A DNA stretch of 64,000 bases from Stenomitos frigidus ULC18 (GCF_003003795.1 NZ_PVWK01000097.1:89103-153102); one strand, 5' to 3'; positions 35,967 to 48,712 are shown, counted from the first letter of the stretch. Program-made: numbers and translations. Notes: generated by a model not told the origin, from the letters alone.

Positions 35967-38900
35967 ATGGACGATCGCCTCACCATTTTATTGATTGATG
36001 ATTCGACAGAAGACAGAGCGATGTACCGCCGTTTCTTGGAGCGCGATGTCCATTTTACCTACGACATTTTGGAGGTCGCTTCTGCAGAAGAGGGGCTAGA
36101 GAGCTGTGAGCGCGATGATCCCGATCTAGTTTTACTCGACTACAGGCTACCCAATCGGGACGGGTTGGAGTTTTTGGCGGCGCTGACGTTGCGGTTGGGT
36201 CAACTTCGCCTACCGATTGTGATGCTGACTGGACAGGGCAATGAGGTTGTCGCGGTGCAGGCCATAAAGCTTGGCATCAGTGATTATTTAGTCAAAGGGT
36301 CACTGACCCAAGACAGTCTTTGCCGCACTGTGCGATCGGTGATGACGCAGCACCGCCTGCAGCAGCAACTGGAGCAGCAACAGCAACAGCAACAAGAGCT
36401 GCATCAGCGCCTACAACAGTTAAATGCTGAGTTAGACGCTAAAGTCCAGGAACGTACGGTCGCTTTGCAGGCGAGTGAGCGACAGTTCCGCAAGATTGCT
36501 GCTGAAAGCCAACAAATAGCGGACGCACTCAGAAGGAGTCAGTTTTTGTACGCGTCCCTGGTTGAGGCGCTGCCGATGTGCCTCTTTCGTAAAGATTGGA
36601 ATGATCGGTTTACCTTTGTCAACAAGGCGTTTCTTGACCTGGTGCACTTGCCGCTAGAAGCCTGTCTGGGGAAAACGACTCGTGACCTAAACCCTCCAGA
36701 TCTGGCAGAGAAATATCTTGCAGACGATCGACATGTGCTCCAGACAGGCGAAACGTTAGACCTGATTGAGATGGTCGAAGACCCAGAGACGGGTGTCCGC
36801 CGCTACGTGCAGACGGTGAAAGCGCCTGTGCGGAATGAGGCAGGCGAAATTGTCGAGATACAGTGCATTTTCTGGGACATCACCGATCGCAAACAGGCAG
36901 AAGATGCCTTGCGCCAGAGTGAAGCACGCTATCGAGCCATGATCGAAGATCAAACCGAGCTGATTACCCGTGCACTGCCGGATGGCACGTTGACGTTTGT
37001 CAACGCTGCTTACTGCCGCGCAAATCACCAGACGGCTGACGTGCTGATTGGACAAAATTTATTGGCAAACGTGCATCCAGAGGATCGAGAGGTCGTCGCT
37101 CACCTGTTGACAGCGCTGACCCCTGAGCAGCCCATTCAAACCTCAGACGAACGGCTGGAGTCGCCAGATGGCAGTATTCGCTGGTACCAATGGACTGACC
37201 GGGCACTGTTTGACGATGAGGGTACCCTGGTTGAAATTCAATCTGTCGCACGTGATGTGACCGATCGCAAACAGGCAGAAGACGCCCTTCGGAGCAGCGA
37301 AGCGCGTTTTCGCACCATCTTCGATCATGCTGCTGTGGGGATTGCTCAAGTCACCCTTGCTGGTCGATACTTTAACGTCAATCAAGCAATGTGCGCGCTT
37401 TTGGGCTACACCAAAACGGAATTCAAGTCGCTCACGTTTCAGGCCGTGACGCATCCGGATGATCTGGCCTTAGACCTGAAACAACATCAGCGGTTGATCG
37501 CTGGCGACATACCAGCCTTTTCCATGGAAAAGCGGCTGCTCCACAAGAACGGTCAGGTGTTGTGGACAACACTGACGGTATCCCTCATCCACGATCAGCA
37601 TGGCAAGCCGCAATATTGTATTGGCATTATTGAAGATATCACCAACCGCAAACTGGCAGAAATGGCGCTACAAGAGAGCGAAGAGCGTTTCCGTGAAATT
37701 GCCAGCACGGTTTCCCAAATGTTCTTTGTGCGATCGCGTGATCCCGATCGCTATATTTACGTCAGCTCTGCCTACGAAAAAATTTGGGGACGATCGCGCG
37801 ATGAGCTGCTGCAAAAGCCCTGGATTTGGATGGAGGCGGTTCATCCGGACGATCGCGCCCACGTGCAGGCGTCTGTAGCATCGCAAATGCAGGGTCAAAG
37901 CGTCCAACGCGAATACCGCATTGTACGCCCAGATGGAGCCGTGCGCTGGGTGTCAGCAGCAGTGAGCGCGATTCGAGATGCGGCAGGAAAGCCAGTCCGG
38001 TTCATTGGGCTGGCAGAAGATATCAGCGATCGCAAACAGGCTGAGCTCGAACTCCAACAAGCAAAAGAAGTAGCTGTGCGTGAAGCGCTACGTAGTGCCG
38101 AAGCCAACCGTGCCAAAAGTACCTTTTTGTCCAACATGAGCCATGAGCTGCGAACGCCCCTCAATGCCATCTTGGGCTTTAGCCAGCTGATGGTTTGTGA
38201 TCCTGACTTAAATCTGGAGCAGCAAGAAAATCTCGCTATTATCAATCGCAGTGGCGAACACCTGCTTGCCATCATTAATGACATTCTCAACATGTCCAAG
38301 ATTGAGGCCGGGCATGTCACCCTTAATGTGGTTGAGTTTGATCTTTTCTGCCTGCTGGATAACCTCGAAGAGATGTTTTGGTTGAAAGCGAACAGTAAAG
38401 GTCTGCAGCTCGTTTGCGATCGGGCTCCTGATTTACCCCAATTGGTACAAACCGATGAACACAAGCTACGTCAGGTCTTAATCAATTTGGTTGGCAATGC
38501 CATTAAATTCACTAGCGCAGGGAGCGTCGTACTGAGCGTCAAGTGTCATCAAGAGCCAAACGCCAGGAGTTTAAACGCGATGGGAATCCGGGCGTCGGCT
38601 GCGGGACAGACTGCGCCCCCATGTCCACTCGCTTCATCCCTTCACCTGTGCTTTGAGGTTAAAGACACGGGATCTGGCATTGACCCTGACGAGCAGGAAA
38701 GTTTATTTGAGCCGTTTGTGCAGTCAAGAAATAGCAAGATCTACCCAGAAGGTACTGGCTTAGGCTTGCCGATTAGTCAACAATTTGTCCGCCTGATGGG
38801 TGGGGAATTGACCGCCAGTGGCGCCTTAGATCAGGGTTCTACTTTTGCCTTTAAGATACCTGTAGGGCTAGCAGAGGGCTTGCCAGCAGCACGGCCATCG

Positions 38901-39647
38901 TCTGTACGATCGCAAGGACGGCTTATATTAGCGCCCGATCAGCCCACCTACCGCATTTTACTAGTAGAGGATCATTGGTCTAATCGGCAGCTTTTGCTTA
39001 GTCTGATCAAGCCTCTGGGTTTTGAGGTCCAAGAAGCCATAAATGGACAGGAAGCGGTTTCTCTTTGGGAAGACTGGCAGCCACATCTGATCTGGATGGA
39101 TATTCGCATGCCTGTAATGGATGGCTATGAAGCCACCAGACGCATTCGTAGCAGTGAGCGCTTGCGTGCCAACGGGCAGCCACATGCAACAAAAATCATT
39201 GCACTCACCGCTAATGCCTTTGAGGAAGAGCTTACTCACGTTTTAGCGGCGGGATGTGATGACTTTGTTGGCAAACCGTTGCAAGCAACACTCATCTTAG
39301 CCAAGATGGCAGAGCATTTGGGAGTCCATTATGTGCATGCAGACAATGAACCTAGGAGCGCAAATTATGCGTCAGAGGCTCAGGCTGTAGCCCTTGCCAA
39401 CCCAATGGCAGCGCCTGTTCCGCTTAACGCTGCTGCGCTCCAACAGATGCCTCTAGAATGGCTCCTACAGATTCATCGGGCAACGACTCAACTCGATTTT
39501 CAACGCTCACTGACGCTCATTGAGCAAATTCCATCAGAACACAACGCGATCGCTCAGGCATTACGGGAAAAGGTCAATCGTTTTGCTTTCGATCAAATCA
39601 GGCAGCTGGTTCAGGATGCGACTGATCACTATATCAAGCATTTTTAG
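35967..39647 (+). CDS. Hybrid histidine kinase: REC-PAS4-HisKA-HATPase-REC
   Basis: From ATG 35967 the product is 1226 residues; a TTG at 35943 in frame is less likely. An N-terminal receiver (ILLIDDSTED, acceptor D58 in LLDYRLP) is followed by a Gln-rich coiled coil (~128-180) and four PAS/PAC units (~190-310, 315-435, 445-565, 570-690), each ending in a DITDRKQAE-like linker. HisKA has H726 in MSHELRTP. HATPase_c has NLVGNAIKFT and GTGLGLPIS. The C-terminal receiver has D1045 in WMDIRMPVMDG, followed by a ~120-residue tail that does not show an HPt histidine motif. No membrane segments are visible. An N-terminal receiver suggests it takes input from another kinase. Confidence 0.93.
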   Translation: MDDRLTILLIDDSTEDRAMYRRFLERDVHFTYDILEVASAEEGLESCERDDPDLVLLDYRLPNRDGLEFLAALTLRLGQLRLPIVMLTGQGNEVVAVQAIKLGISDYLVKGSLTQDSLCRTVRSVMTQHRLQQQLEQQQQQQQELHQRLQQLNAELDAKVQERTVALQASERQFRKIAAESQQIADALRRSQFLYASLVEALPMCLFRKDWNDRFTFVNKAFLDLVHLPLEACLGKTTRDLNPPDLAEKYLADDRHVLQTGETLDLIEMVEDPETGVRRYVQTVKAPVRNEAGEIVEIQCIFWDITDRKQAEDALRQSEARYRAMIEDQTELITRALPDGTLTFVNAAYCRANHQTADVLIGQNLLANVHPEDREVVAHLLTALTPEQPIQTSDERLESPDGSIRWYQWTDRALFDDEGTLVEIQSVARDVTDRKQAEDALRSSEARFRTIFDHAAVGIAQVTLAGRYFNVNQAMCALLGYTKTEFKSLTFQAVTHPDDLALDLKQHQRLIAGDIPAFSMEKRLLHKNGQVLWTTLTVSLIHDQHGKPQYCIGIIEDITNRKLAEMALQESEERFREIASTVSQMFFVRSRDPDRYIYVSSAYEKIWGRSRDELLQKPWIWMEAVHPDDRAHVQASVASQMQGQSVQREYRIVRPDGAVRWVSAAVSAIRDAAGKPVRFIGLAEDISDRKQAELELQQAKEVAVREALRSAEANRAKSTFLSNMSHELRTPLNAILGFSQLMVCDPDLNLEQQENLAIINRSGEHLLAIINDILNMSKIEAGHVTLNVVEFDLFCLLDNLEEMFWLKANSKGLQLVCDRAPDLPQLVQTDEHKLRQVLINLVGNAIKFTSAGSVVLSVKCHQEPNARSLNAMGIRASAAGQTAPPCPLASSLHLCFEVKDTGSGIDPDEQESLFEPFVQSRNSKIYPEGTGLGLPISQQFVRLMGGELTASGALDQGSTFAFKIPVGLAEGLPAARPSSVRSQGRLILAPDQPTYRILLVEDHWSNRQLLLSLIKPLGFEVQEAINGQEAVSLWEDWQPHLIWMDIRMPVMDGYEATRRIRSSERLRANGQPHATKIIALTANAFEEELTHVLAAGCDDFVGKPLQATLILAKMAEHLGVHYVHADNEPRSANYASEAQAVALANPMAAPVPLNAAALQQMPLEWLLQIHRATTQLDFQRSLTLIEQIPSEHNAIAQALREKVNRFAFDQIRQLVQDATDHYIKHF

Positions 39648-39737
39648 AGCAACGGTAATGGTTTAGATATCATTTAAATCGACATGAGATAAATCTGTAT
39701 GAGACATTTATAGAGAGTTTCTTGCAGAGAATTTTTG

Positions 39738-40958
39738 ATGCCAACCCTGACAACCTCCAACAACATAAGGCGGTGGCGGATTCCTGCTGTCCTTGCTGTC
39801 ACTGTCTTCGTTAATTATTTAGATCGGAATAACCTGGCTCTGGCGATTCCTCGCCTGGCTCAGGAGTTTGGCTGGAGCGATCGAGACGTTGGTGCCAAAG
39901 GTGAATTGCTGCTAGGAGCCTTCTTTCTGGCTTATGCGTTGTCTAATATGCTGTTGAGCCCGATCGCCGAGCAGTTTGGCCCTAAGCGTAGTGTGATGGT
40001 GTCCATTGGCGCGTTCTCGGTCGTAACGCTTTTGAGTGCAGCCTTGGGCTCTTCGTTTACAGCGTTGCTGGTTTTGCGTCTGCTCTTAGGGTTGGGGGAA
40101 GGTGTCCATATTCCGATGCTGAGCGCCATCACCAGTCGCTGGTTTTTACCGGGTGCGCGATCGCGTGCGAATGCGCTTTGGGGCAGCGGCATTTTACTAT
40201 CGACTGCGATCGCCCCGCTTATAGTTGTGCCATTGATCCAGCTTTGGGGCTGGCGTCCGACGTTTGCCGTTTTGGGTGTGGGTGGCATGCTGCTCTCGAT
40301 CCCACTGGTTTACGTTTTGGTGCCGGATGACCAACCTCGTGATCGGCGGCAGATGGACGGGACAAGAGCGCGAACCCCGTTGAACCGCTATCGTCGCAAT
40401 CCACGTTTTTGGCTGGCGGTTGTCGGTGGTAGCCTCAATGCCTTTTGTGCGTTTGGGTTGCTGAACTGGCTGCCAGTCTATTTCAATCGTGCCAAGGGCA
40501 TCGATTTTGCACAATTGGGATGGCCGCTGGCTCTCGTGTTTGCAGCGGGCATCGTTGGGATTGCCTTGATGGCATATTTAGGGGACAGACTGCAACGAAG
40601 GACACAACTCGCAGGGGTGGGCTTTTTGCTGGCAGGTGGTATGGTCTATCTTGCTTGCACTACAAGCCGGATCGAGCTTTTGGTTCTCTTTTTTGCGATC
40701 GCGGTTTTCTGTCAGAGTGCCTATGGTGCGCAAGAATATGCCATTATTCAACACCTTTTGCCTGCCGATCGTATCGGTACGGGAACGGGGCTCTATAACG
40801 GGCTAGCCGTCTTATTGGGAGGGGTCGGCGGCTCCCTCATTCCAGGATCGATCGTGGCAGCAACAGGTAGTTTTGATGCGGGTATGCTCAGCCTTGTCGT
40901 GGGTGCCTGGCTGGCAGCCGCAGTGATGTTTGTGCTGTCGCGACTAATCCAGTATTGA
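39738..40958 (+). CDS. Major facilitator superfamily transporter
   Basis: A 406-residue, 12-segment membrane transporter from ATG 39738; a TTG lies 3 bp upstream. The signature between helices 2 and 3 appears as LSPIAEQFGPKRSVM. FVNYLDRNNLALAIPRLAQEFGW at the start and LGLGEGVHIPMLSAITSRWF resemble the anion:cation symporter (hexuronate/phthalate/organic acid) branch. The substrate cannot be told from the sequence. It stands alone 90 bp after the kinase on the same strand and just before the NACHT gene. Confidence 0.9.
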   Translation: MPTLTTSNNIRRWRIPAVLAVTVFVNYLDRNNLALAIPRLAQEFGWSDRDVGAKGELLLGAFFLAYALSNMLLSPIAEQFGPKRSVMVSIGAFSVVTLLSAALGSSFTALLVLRLLLGLGEGVHIPMLSAITSRWFLPGARSRANALWGSGILLSTAIAPLIVVPLIQLWGWRPTFAVLGVGGMLLSIPLVYVLVPDDQPRDRRQMDGTRARTPLNRYRRNPRFWLAVVGGSLNAFCAFGLLNWLPVYFNRAKGIDFAQLGWPLALVFAAGIVGIALMAYLGDRLQRRTQLAGVGFLLAGGMVYLACTTSRIELLVLFFAIAVFCQSAYGAQEYAIIQHLLPADRIGTGTGLYNGLAVLLGGVGGSLIPGSIVAATGSFDAGMLSLVVGAWLAAAVMFVLSRLIQY

Positions 40959-41149
40959 CCGTGACAGGATGTGTGCACCAGGCTATGTAGTACAACTGGT
41001 CAAGAATCAGTGGCAGCCGCCTGACTTTAATGCGTAGGATAGGAAAAACATTCTGCTGTCTGGTTCCGTATGGCGGATGCCATTAACTTCGTTAACAAGC
41101 AATCGCGTAGCATCAAAAGCAACCTTCTCTCTATACTTTAGGCCTCTGC

Positions 41150-44100
41150 ATGGCTGCGATTCCTGAGTCGGAAATTCAAGCGTATCTAATTTCTGTTTGC
41201 GCCAAGTATCAACACTGGCGGTGTCTCTATACGCCCACAGATACGGTGGGTAGGCGGCGACAGCAAGCCCCGGCAGCTTCACCGTTTGACTTTGGGTTGA
41301 TGGTGCAAACAGTGCTGCCAAAACAAGGAGAGGAACGTTTACCCCAGGAGAGCGCAGAGCGGGAAAAGATCGAGCGACTACCAGTGCTGGAGGGCATTCG
41401 CAAATATGCGGCAGAGCATGTTCTGCTGAAAGGGCGACCCGGATCGGGAAAATCGACCGCACTGGCGCAATTGCTGCTGGAAGAAGCACAACAGAGCCAG
41501 CAAGCGCTTGAGGGGCTGTCTGAGAAGGAGGTTAACGCTGACTCTCAACAGCGATTGACGAAACAACGAGAGACCCTTCAGGTGGATTGGGAACTGAGGC
41601 AGGAGAAGCTAAAGCAACTGAGAGAGGCGTGGGCGATCGAGGCGGGGGCGGCAGTTAGGTTTCAGTTACAGCAGCAAATTAAGGCTGAGGAAACGCAACT
41701 GGAACAACTGGAGCGCCAATTAGATGACGTTGAGCAAGCTCTACTCAATCAGGAATTTTCGCCTGCCGCTCAAACGCCTGCTCCAGCCAGATCTAAGATT
41801 CCTGTGTTAGTCGAACTGCGTGACTACTGCACATCTGTTCTGGATTTAATACGGGACTTTTTCAAACAGCACGGACTGCTGCTGCATCCTGATCAAATTG
41901 AAACCTTGCTGTTTGAGCGGCGGCTGTTGTTGCTGGTGGATGGGCTGAATGAGCTGTCGTTTGAGACAGCCCGTAGCGACCTGACCGCGTTTCGGAAAAC
42001 CCATGCTCACACGCCAATGATTATCACCACACGAGATTTGGTATTGGGGGGCGATCTCGGGATTGAGAAAACGCTGGAGATGCAGCCGCTGACCGAAGCA
42101 CAAATGCAGCAGTTTGTGCGAGCGTATTTGCCGGAGCAGGGAGAGCAAATGTTACGGCAGTTGCGGGACAGACTGCGGGAATTTGGGCAAACGCCGCTGC
42201 TGCTATGGATGCTGTGTGAGGTGTTCCAGCAAGCTCCCAATAACCAATTGCCATCCAATTTGGCAGGAGTATTTCAGGCTTTTACAGCCATGTATGAAAT
42301 TAGCAGTGTGCGTAAGCATGAAGTCGCATTGCTAAAGGGAGATGTGAGACCGCTGAGCGATCGCAGACTGTGGAAAAAGGCTTTGAAGGCTTTAGCGTCA
42401 GTCATGATGCAGGGAGAAACGCCCGTTGATTTTCGAGTCGTGATTCATCGAGATGAAGCGGAACGAGAATTAAACAGAATTTTCCCAACTGAGCAATTTC
42501 CAGTTCGAGATATTTTAGATGATTTACTCAAGTATCATCTGTTGCAAAACCGCAGTACAGACCAAATTGAGTTTCGTCACCAGTTGTTGCAGGAATACTA
42601 CGCGGCGGAAGCCTTACTGCAAAAGCTACCTGACGTTAGCGATGAGACATTCAAACGAGATTATTTGAATTATTTGAAGTGGACGGAACCGATCGTGCTT
42701 ATGCTGGGATTACCTGAAATAACTGATGAGCAAGCAGTACGCATGGTGGAGCAGTCGTTACTCGTAGATTTAGTTTTAGGAGCAAGATTAGTAAGTTGTA
42801 TCAATCCGAATTTAGAAACTTCAGCTATCCAGTGCATTACTAAGTTATCACTCCATCCAGTACTTTTTATCGAGATTTTAGCACTTACTCAGTGTCAGAC
42901 CGCTTTATCTAAATTGATTGATGCAGCAAACAGTGAAGATGATCCAGACTTGAGACGTGCTGGCGTAGAAGGTCTGTGCAATCAGTTCGAGCAGTTAAGC
43001 AATTCTATGCGTGAAACTCTAATAAAACGCCTTGAAGATGAAGATGTTAATATTCGATTTAAAGCATCGCTAGCACTTCTAGATGTATCGCCAGAAATAG
43101 CCCATCCTACATTTATAGAAGCTTGTAGTAACAAGAATTCTGATGTACAGTCTGAAGTCCAAATCTCAATCAGTTCTACTTACAAAGAAACTCAAGATTT
43201 GGTAAATTCTCTCAGTTCCTTAGATCCTAAAGAGCGTTTAGAGGCTGCGCTCTCTTTGAGTACAAGCGATATAGTTCAATGGAATGATAATGAGCAGAAG
43301 TATCGAGCGCTGTTATATGCGTCGTTCAGAAGAGATCTAGATCCTGCCCAATGTCAAATTTCTATCCAAGATGCCGATTTACGCTTCGCTTTTTTTGATT
43401 CTAATAAACATTCAATTTATGCCGCAATTATTAGGATATTGCTTGATGAAATAATCAATTCTAGATGCAATGAGTACCAATATATTTTAAGAGCTATATC
43501 AAATATATCGCCGTCTATAATTAAGCAAAATTTAAGAACAGAGCATTTGAATTTAATTGTAGGAAAAATAAATGATGCTAAGAAAATTAACATTCTTGAT
43601 GAAGATTGTAGGAAGAGCATATTTTTGATTTTTAACGCAATTCAAGATAGGGAAGATAGTCAGATATTAGTTCAGGCTTTGGTACATCTTCTTAAACAGT
43701 TAGATTGTCTAACATCCTTAATCCGTACAGATGTAATCCTAACAATAGGCAGAGTGGGAGATTCATCGAATTTGAAAATATTAGCGGGTTGCAGAAAATT
43801 ATTTCCATCCGAATACTTTACTAACGCTATTTCTATGATTCAATCTCGCTGCGGGTTCTACAACCACGAAATTGATCAGTTAGCTGAAGAGGAAGGGTAT
43901 AGAAAGTGGGAAGTAGGAGGTGGAAAAGAGGAATACGAGAAAATATTATCTATTCTCTCTAATATGGTAATGGTGATGGAAAGGAATCCTGCAACCTTTC
44001 GAGACATTGGCGAGGAACCGTTGAGGGATCATTTTTTGATGCAACTGAATGGAATTTATAAAGGACAAGCTACAGGTGAGACATTCAACAATAAAGGAAA

Positions 44101-44431
44101 AACAGATATTCTACTGCGTGTCGGAGGGGAAAATATTTTTATCGCAGAGTGTAAGTTTTGGAAAGGTTCGCAGATATTAAAGGAAACATTTGATCAACTA
44201 CTGGGTTATACAACTTGGCGCGATACAAAGCTTGCAATGTTAATATTTAATCAAAATAAGAACTTCACGGCTGTTTTACAGCAAATACCTCAAGTAATTC
44301 AGGAACATCCAAATTTTGTACGAGAAGTGGCTATCGACGTAGAAACTCAGTTTCGGTTTATTGTTCACCATCCAGACGACCGAGATCGCAAATTGCTCCT
44401 GACAGTTCTGGCTTTTAATATACCTTCGTAA
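41150..44431 (+). CDS. NACHT NTPase with helical repeats and C-terminal PD-(D/E)XK-like domain
   Basis: A 1093-residue STAND-type protein. Residues 1-90 form a short N-terminal region. Walker A is GRPGSGKS (95-102). A coiled-coil insert (~125-200) separates it from Walker B, LLLLVDGLNEL (259-269), and IITTRD follows as the sensor. EFRHQLLQEYYAAEAL (~474-490) closes the NACHT module. Residues ~520-900 look like HEAT-type helical repeats. The C-terminal ~160 residues contain GKTDILLRV, then IFIAECKFWKG (D986, E1000, K1002), the spacing of PD-(D/E)XK nucleases, followed by QLLGYTTWRDTK. Bacterial NACHT proteins are known antiphage factors that couple ligand sensing to an effector. A defence role here is inferred from this and the adjacent toxin-antitoxin genes. 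Base composition turns A+T-rich from about 42,700 onward. Confidence 0.88.
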   Translation: MAAIPESEIQAYLISVCAKYQHWRCLYTPTDTVGRRRQQAPAASPFDFGLMVQTVLPKQGEERLPQESAEREKIERLPVLEGIRKYAAEHVLLKGRPGSGKSTALAQLLLEEAQQSQQALEGLSEKEVNADSQQRLTKQRETLQVDWELRQEKLKQLREAWAIEAGAAVRFQLQQQIKAEETQLEQLERQLDDVEQALLNQEFSPAAQTPAPARSKIPVLVELRDYCTSVLDLIRDFFKQHGLLLHPDQIETLLFERRLLLLVDGLNELSFETARSDLTAFRKTHAHTPMIITTRDLVLGGDLGIEKTLEMQPLTEAQMQQFVRAYLPEQGEQMLRQLRDRLREFGQTPLLLWMLCEVFQQAPNNQLPSNLAGVFQAFTAMYEISSVRKHEVALLKGDVRPLSDRRLWKKALKALASVMMQGETPVDFRVVIHRDEAERELNRIFPTEQFPVRDILDDLLKYHLLQNRSTDQIEFRHQLLQEYYAAEALLQKLPDVSDETFKRDYLNYLKWTEPIVLMLGLPEITDEQAVRMVEQSLLVDLVLGARLVSCINPNLETSAIQCITKLSLHPVLFIEILALTQCQTALSKLIDAANSEDDPDLRRAGVEGLCNQFEQLSNSMRETLIKRLEDEDVNIRFKASLALLDVSPEIAHPTFIEACSNKNSDVQSEVQISISSTYKETQDLVNSLSSLDPKERLEAALSLSTSDIVQWNDNEQKYRALLYASFRRDLDPAQCQISIQDADLRFAFFDSNKHSIYAAIIRILLDEIINSRCNEYQYILRAISNISPSIIKQNLRTEHLNLIVGKINDAKKINILDEDCRKSIFLIFNAIQDREDSQILVQALVHLLKQLDCLTSLIRTDVILTIGRVGDSSNLKILAGCRKLFPSEYFTNAISMIQSRCGFYNHEIDQLAEEEGYRKWEVGGGKEEYEKILSILSNMVMVMERNPATFRDIGEEPLRDHFLMQLNGIYKGQATGETFNNKGKTDILLRVGGENIFIAECKFWKGSQILKETFDQLLGYTTWRDTKLAMLIFNQNKNFTAVLQQIPQVIQEHPNFVREVAIDVETQFRFIVHHPDDRDRKLLLTVLAFNIPS

Positions 44432-44443
44432 GGAGATTCAGAT

Positions 44444-44680
44444 ATGCAAATCACGATCGACCTTCCTGACCATTTGCAACTCACCGAAGCAGATCTGCGG
44501 CAGGAGCTTGCTATTGCTCTCTTTCAACAAGAACGCATCACTCTCGGCAGTGCTAGCCAACTCGCTGGAATGCACCAAATTGAATTTCAACGGTTAATCG
44601 CCAGTCGTGGCATTAATATTCACTACGATGTAGACGACCTCAAGCAAGATCTGAAAAACCTGCGTGAAGAAGGTTGGTAA
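44444..44680 (+). CDS. UPF0175 family protein, likely antitoxin
   Basis: A 78-residue protein (start MQITIDLPDHLQLTEADLRQ, then ALFQQERITLGSASQLAGM and INIHYDVDDLKQDL). The pattern is that of UPF0175, small proteins with a helix-turn-helix-like core, commonly encoded just before a PIN-domain toxin. An AGGAG box overlaps the stop of the NACHT gene 12 bp upstream, so the two may be co-transcribed. The stop overlaps the next start by one base (TAATG). Confidence 0.85.
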   Translation: MQITIDLPDHLQLTEADLRQELAIALFQQERITLGSASQLAGMHQIEFQRLIASRGINIHYDVDDLKQDLKNLREEGW

Positions 44681-45165
44681 TGATTGTTGTCAGCAATACC
44701 TCGCCATTGAGTAACCTTGCTGTCATTGGCAAAATGGCTTTACTTCAGCAGATTTACCCCAAAATTTTCATTCCGCCTGTAGTTCATGATGAGCTCATGC
44801 GCCTCCACGAAATCCAACCGATAATTACTTCCTCAGTAACCACAGGGTGGTTAGAAATTCAAACACCCAGTAGCTTTCAACTGATTCAAACCCTTCAACA
44901 AACACTCGATCCGGGTGAATCTGAAGCGATCGCGCTTGCTTTTCAGCTTAAAGTCGATCGTCTGCTGATTGATGAGCGGTTAGGACGAACGATCGCGACA
45001 CAGTACGGACTTCCCATACGAGGCATTCTTGGCATTCTGATCAATGCAAAAGCTCAAGGACTGATTCCAGCCTTAAAACCGTTGCTTGATCAATTAATTG
45101 CCCAAGCAGGCTTCCGTATTGGGCAGTCACTATATGAATACAGCCTGCGAGAAGTAGATGAATAG
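44680..45165 (+). CDS. PIN-like DUF3368 protein, likely toxin
   Basis: A 161-residue protein from ATG 44680. It begins IVVSNTSPLSNLAVIGKM (the PIN-type N-terminal acidic motif has N and S in place of Asp), has PPVVHDELM, DPGESEAIALAFQ with conserved acidic residues, and LLIDERLGRTIA (second aspartate motif). The DUF3368 family is a PIN-like nuclease group that pairs with UPF0175 proteins. It probably acts as an RNase toxin restrained by the preceding gene product. The substrate is not known. Confidence 0.85.
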   Translation: MIVVSNTSPLSNLAVIGKMALLQQIYPKIFIPPVVHDELMRLHEIQPIITSSVTTGWLEIQTPSSFQLIQTLQQTLDPGESEAIALAFQLKVDRLLIDERLGRTIATQYGLPIRGILGILINAKAQGLIPALKPLLDQLIAQAGFRIGQSLYEYSLREVDE

Positions 45166-45179
45166 GGAGATATAAGGGA

Positions 45180-45395
45180 ATGGAAATTGCATCGCATATT
45201 AGCGTCGATCCGTCTGTTCACCACGGTATACCGATCATTACTGGCACGCGCGTTCCTGTTTCCATCATTCTTGGTTCCCTCGCAGGTGGTATGAATAAAG
45301 AAGCCGTCATGCAAGAATATGAGTTGACTCAAGCTCAGGTCGAAGCGGCACTTGCTTACGCCACTGAGCTATTCAAGCAAACCACTCATTGTTGA
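45180..45395 (+). CDS. DUF433 family protein
   Basis: A 71-residue protein with ISVDPSVHHGIPIITGTRVP and YELTQAQVEAALAYATELF, the DUF433 pattern. DUF433 proteins are small winged-helix-like proteins that usually serve as antitoxins of PIN-type (VapC45/DUF5615) toxins. No such toxin follows, so it may be an orphan. It begins 14 bp after the PIN-like gene and is probably on the same transcript. Confidence 0.85.
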   Translation: MEIASHISVDPSVHHGIPIITGTRVPVSIILGSLAGGMNKEAVMQEYELTQAQVEAALAYATELFKQTTHC

Positions 45396-45647
45396 CCTCT
45401 AGCAAAATATCCCCAGGCAACGGATGCACAAATTCCGGCGATCGTGGATGTCGAGTTTCAAGAAATTAAGCGGTTGCAGCCCCAACGCTGGCAAAACCTT
45501 CTCAGTCTGAAACGGCAGTGGAACGGGGTCAAAAAAGGGCTACTCAAAGTGGGTGAACATTTTGCTGAAGAAACTCCCTGGGGCAAAGGTGTGATCGGCT
45601 ATCTTGAAGGCGTCACGGAGAAATTAGACCAGGTACCACGGCTATAG
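45396..45647 (+). pseudogene. C-terminal fragment of a cyanobacterial multidomain protein
   Basis: A frame with no good start reads YPQATDAQIPAIVDVEFQEI, then LQPQRWQNLLSLKRQWNG and EHFAEETPWGKGVIGYLEGV before its stop at 45645-45647. A GTG at 45444 could start a 67-residue peptide. I recall this end segment at the C-terminus of longer cyanobacterial proteins, including pentapeptide-repeat ones. The N-terminal part is missing, since the frame is closed by a stop just upstream. It is most likely a remnant left by recombination at the island border. Confidence 0.5.
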
Positions 45648-45685
45648 GAGCGGGTTGAATCATCCCTCTCTTTTACAACAGCTCT

Positions 45686-48712
<3,027 letters not shown>

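Noticed and set aside
41007..41489. 160-codon minus-strand frame overlapping the start of the NACHT gene
   Set aside because: It overlaps strongly supported coding sequence and I recognise no family, although its C-terminal part lies outside the NACHT gene.
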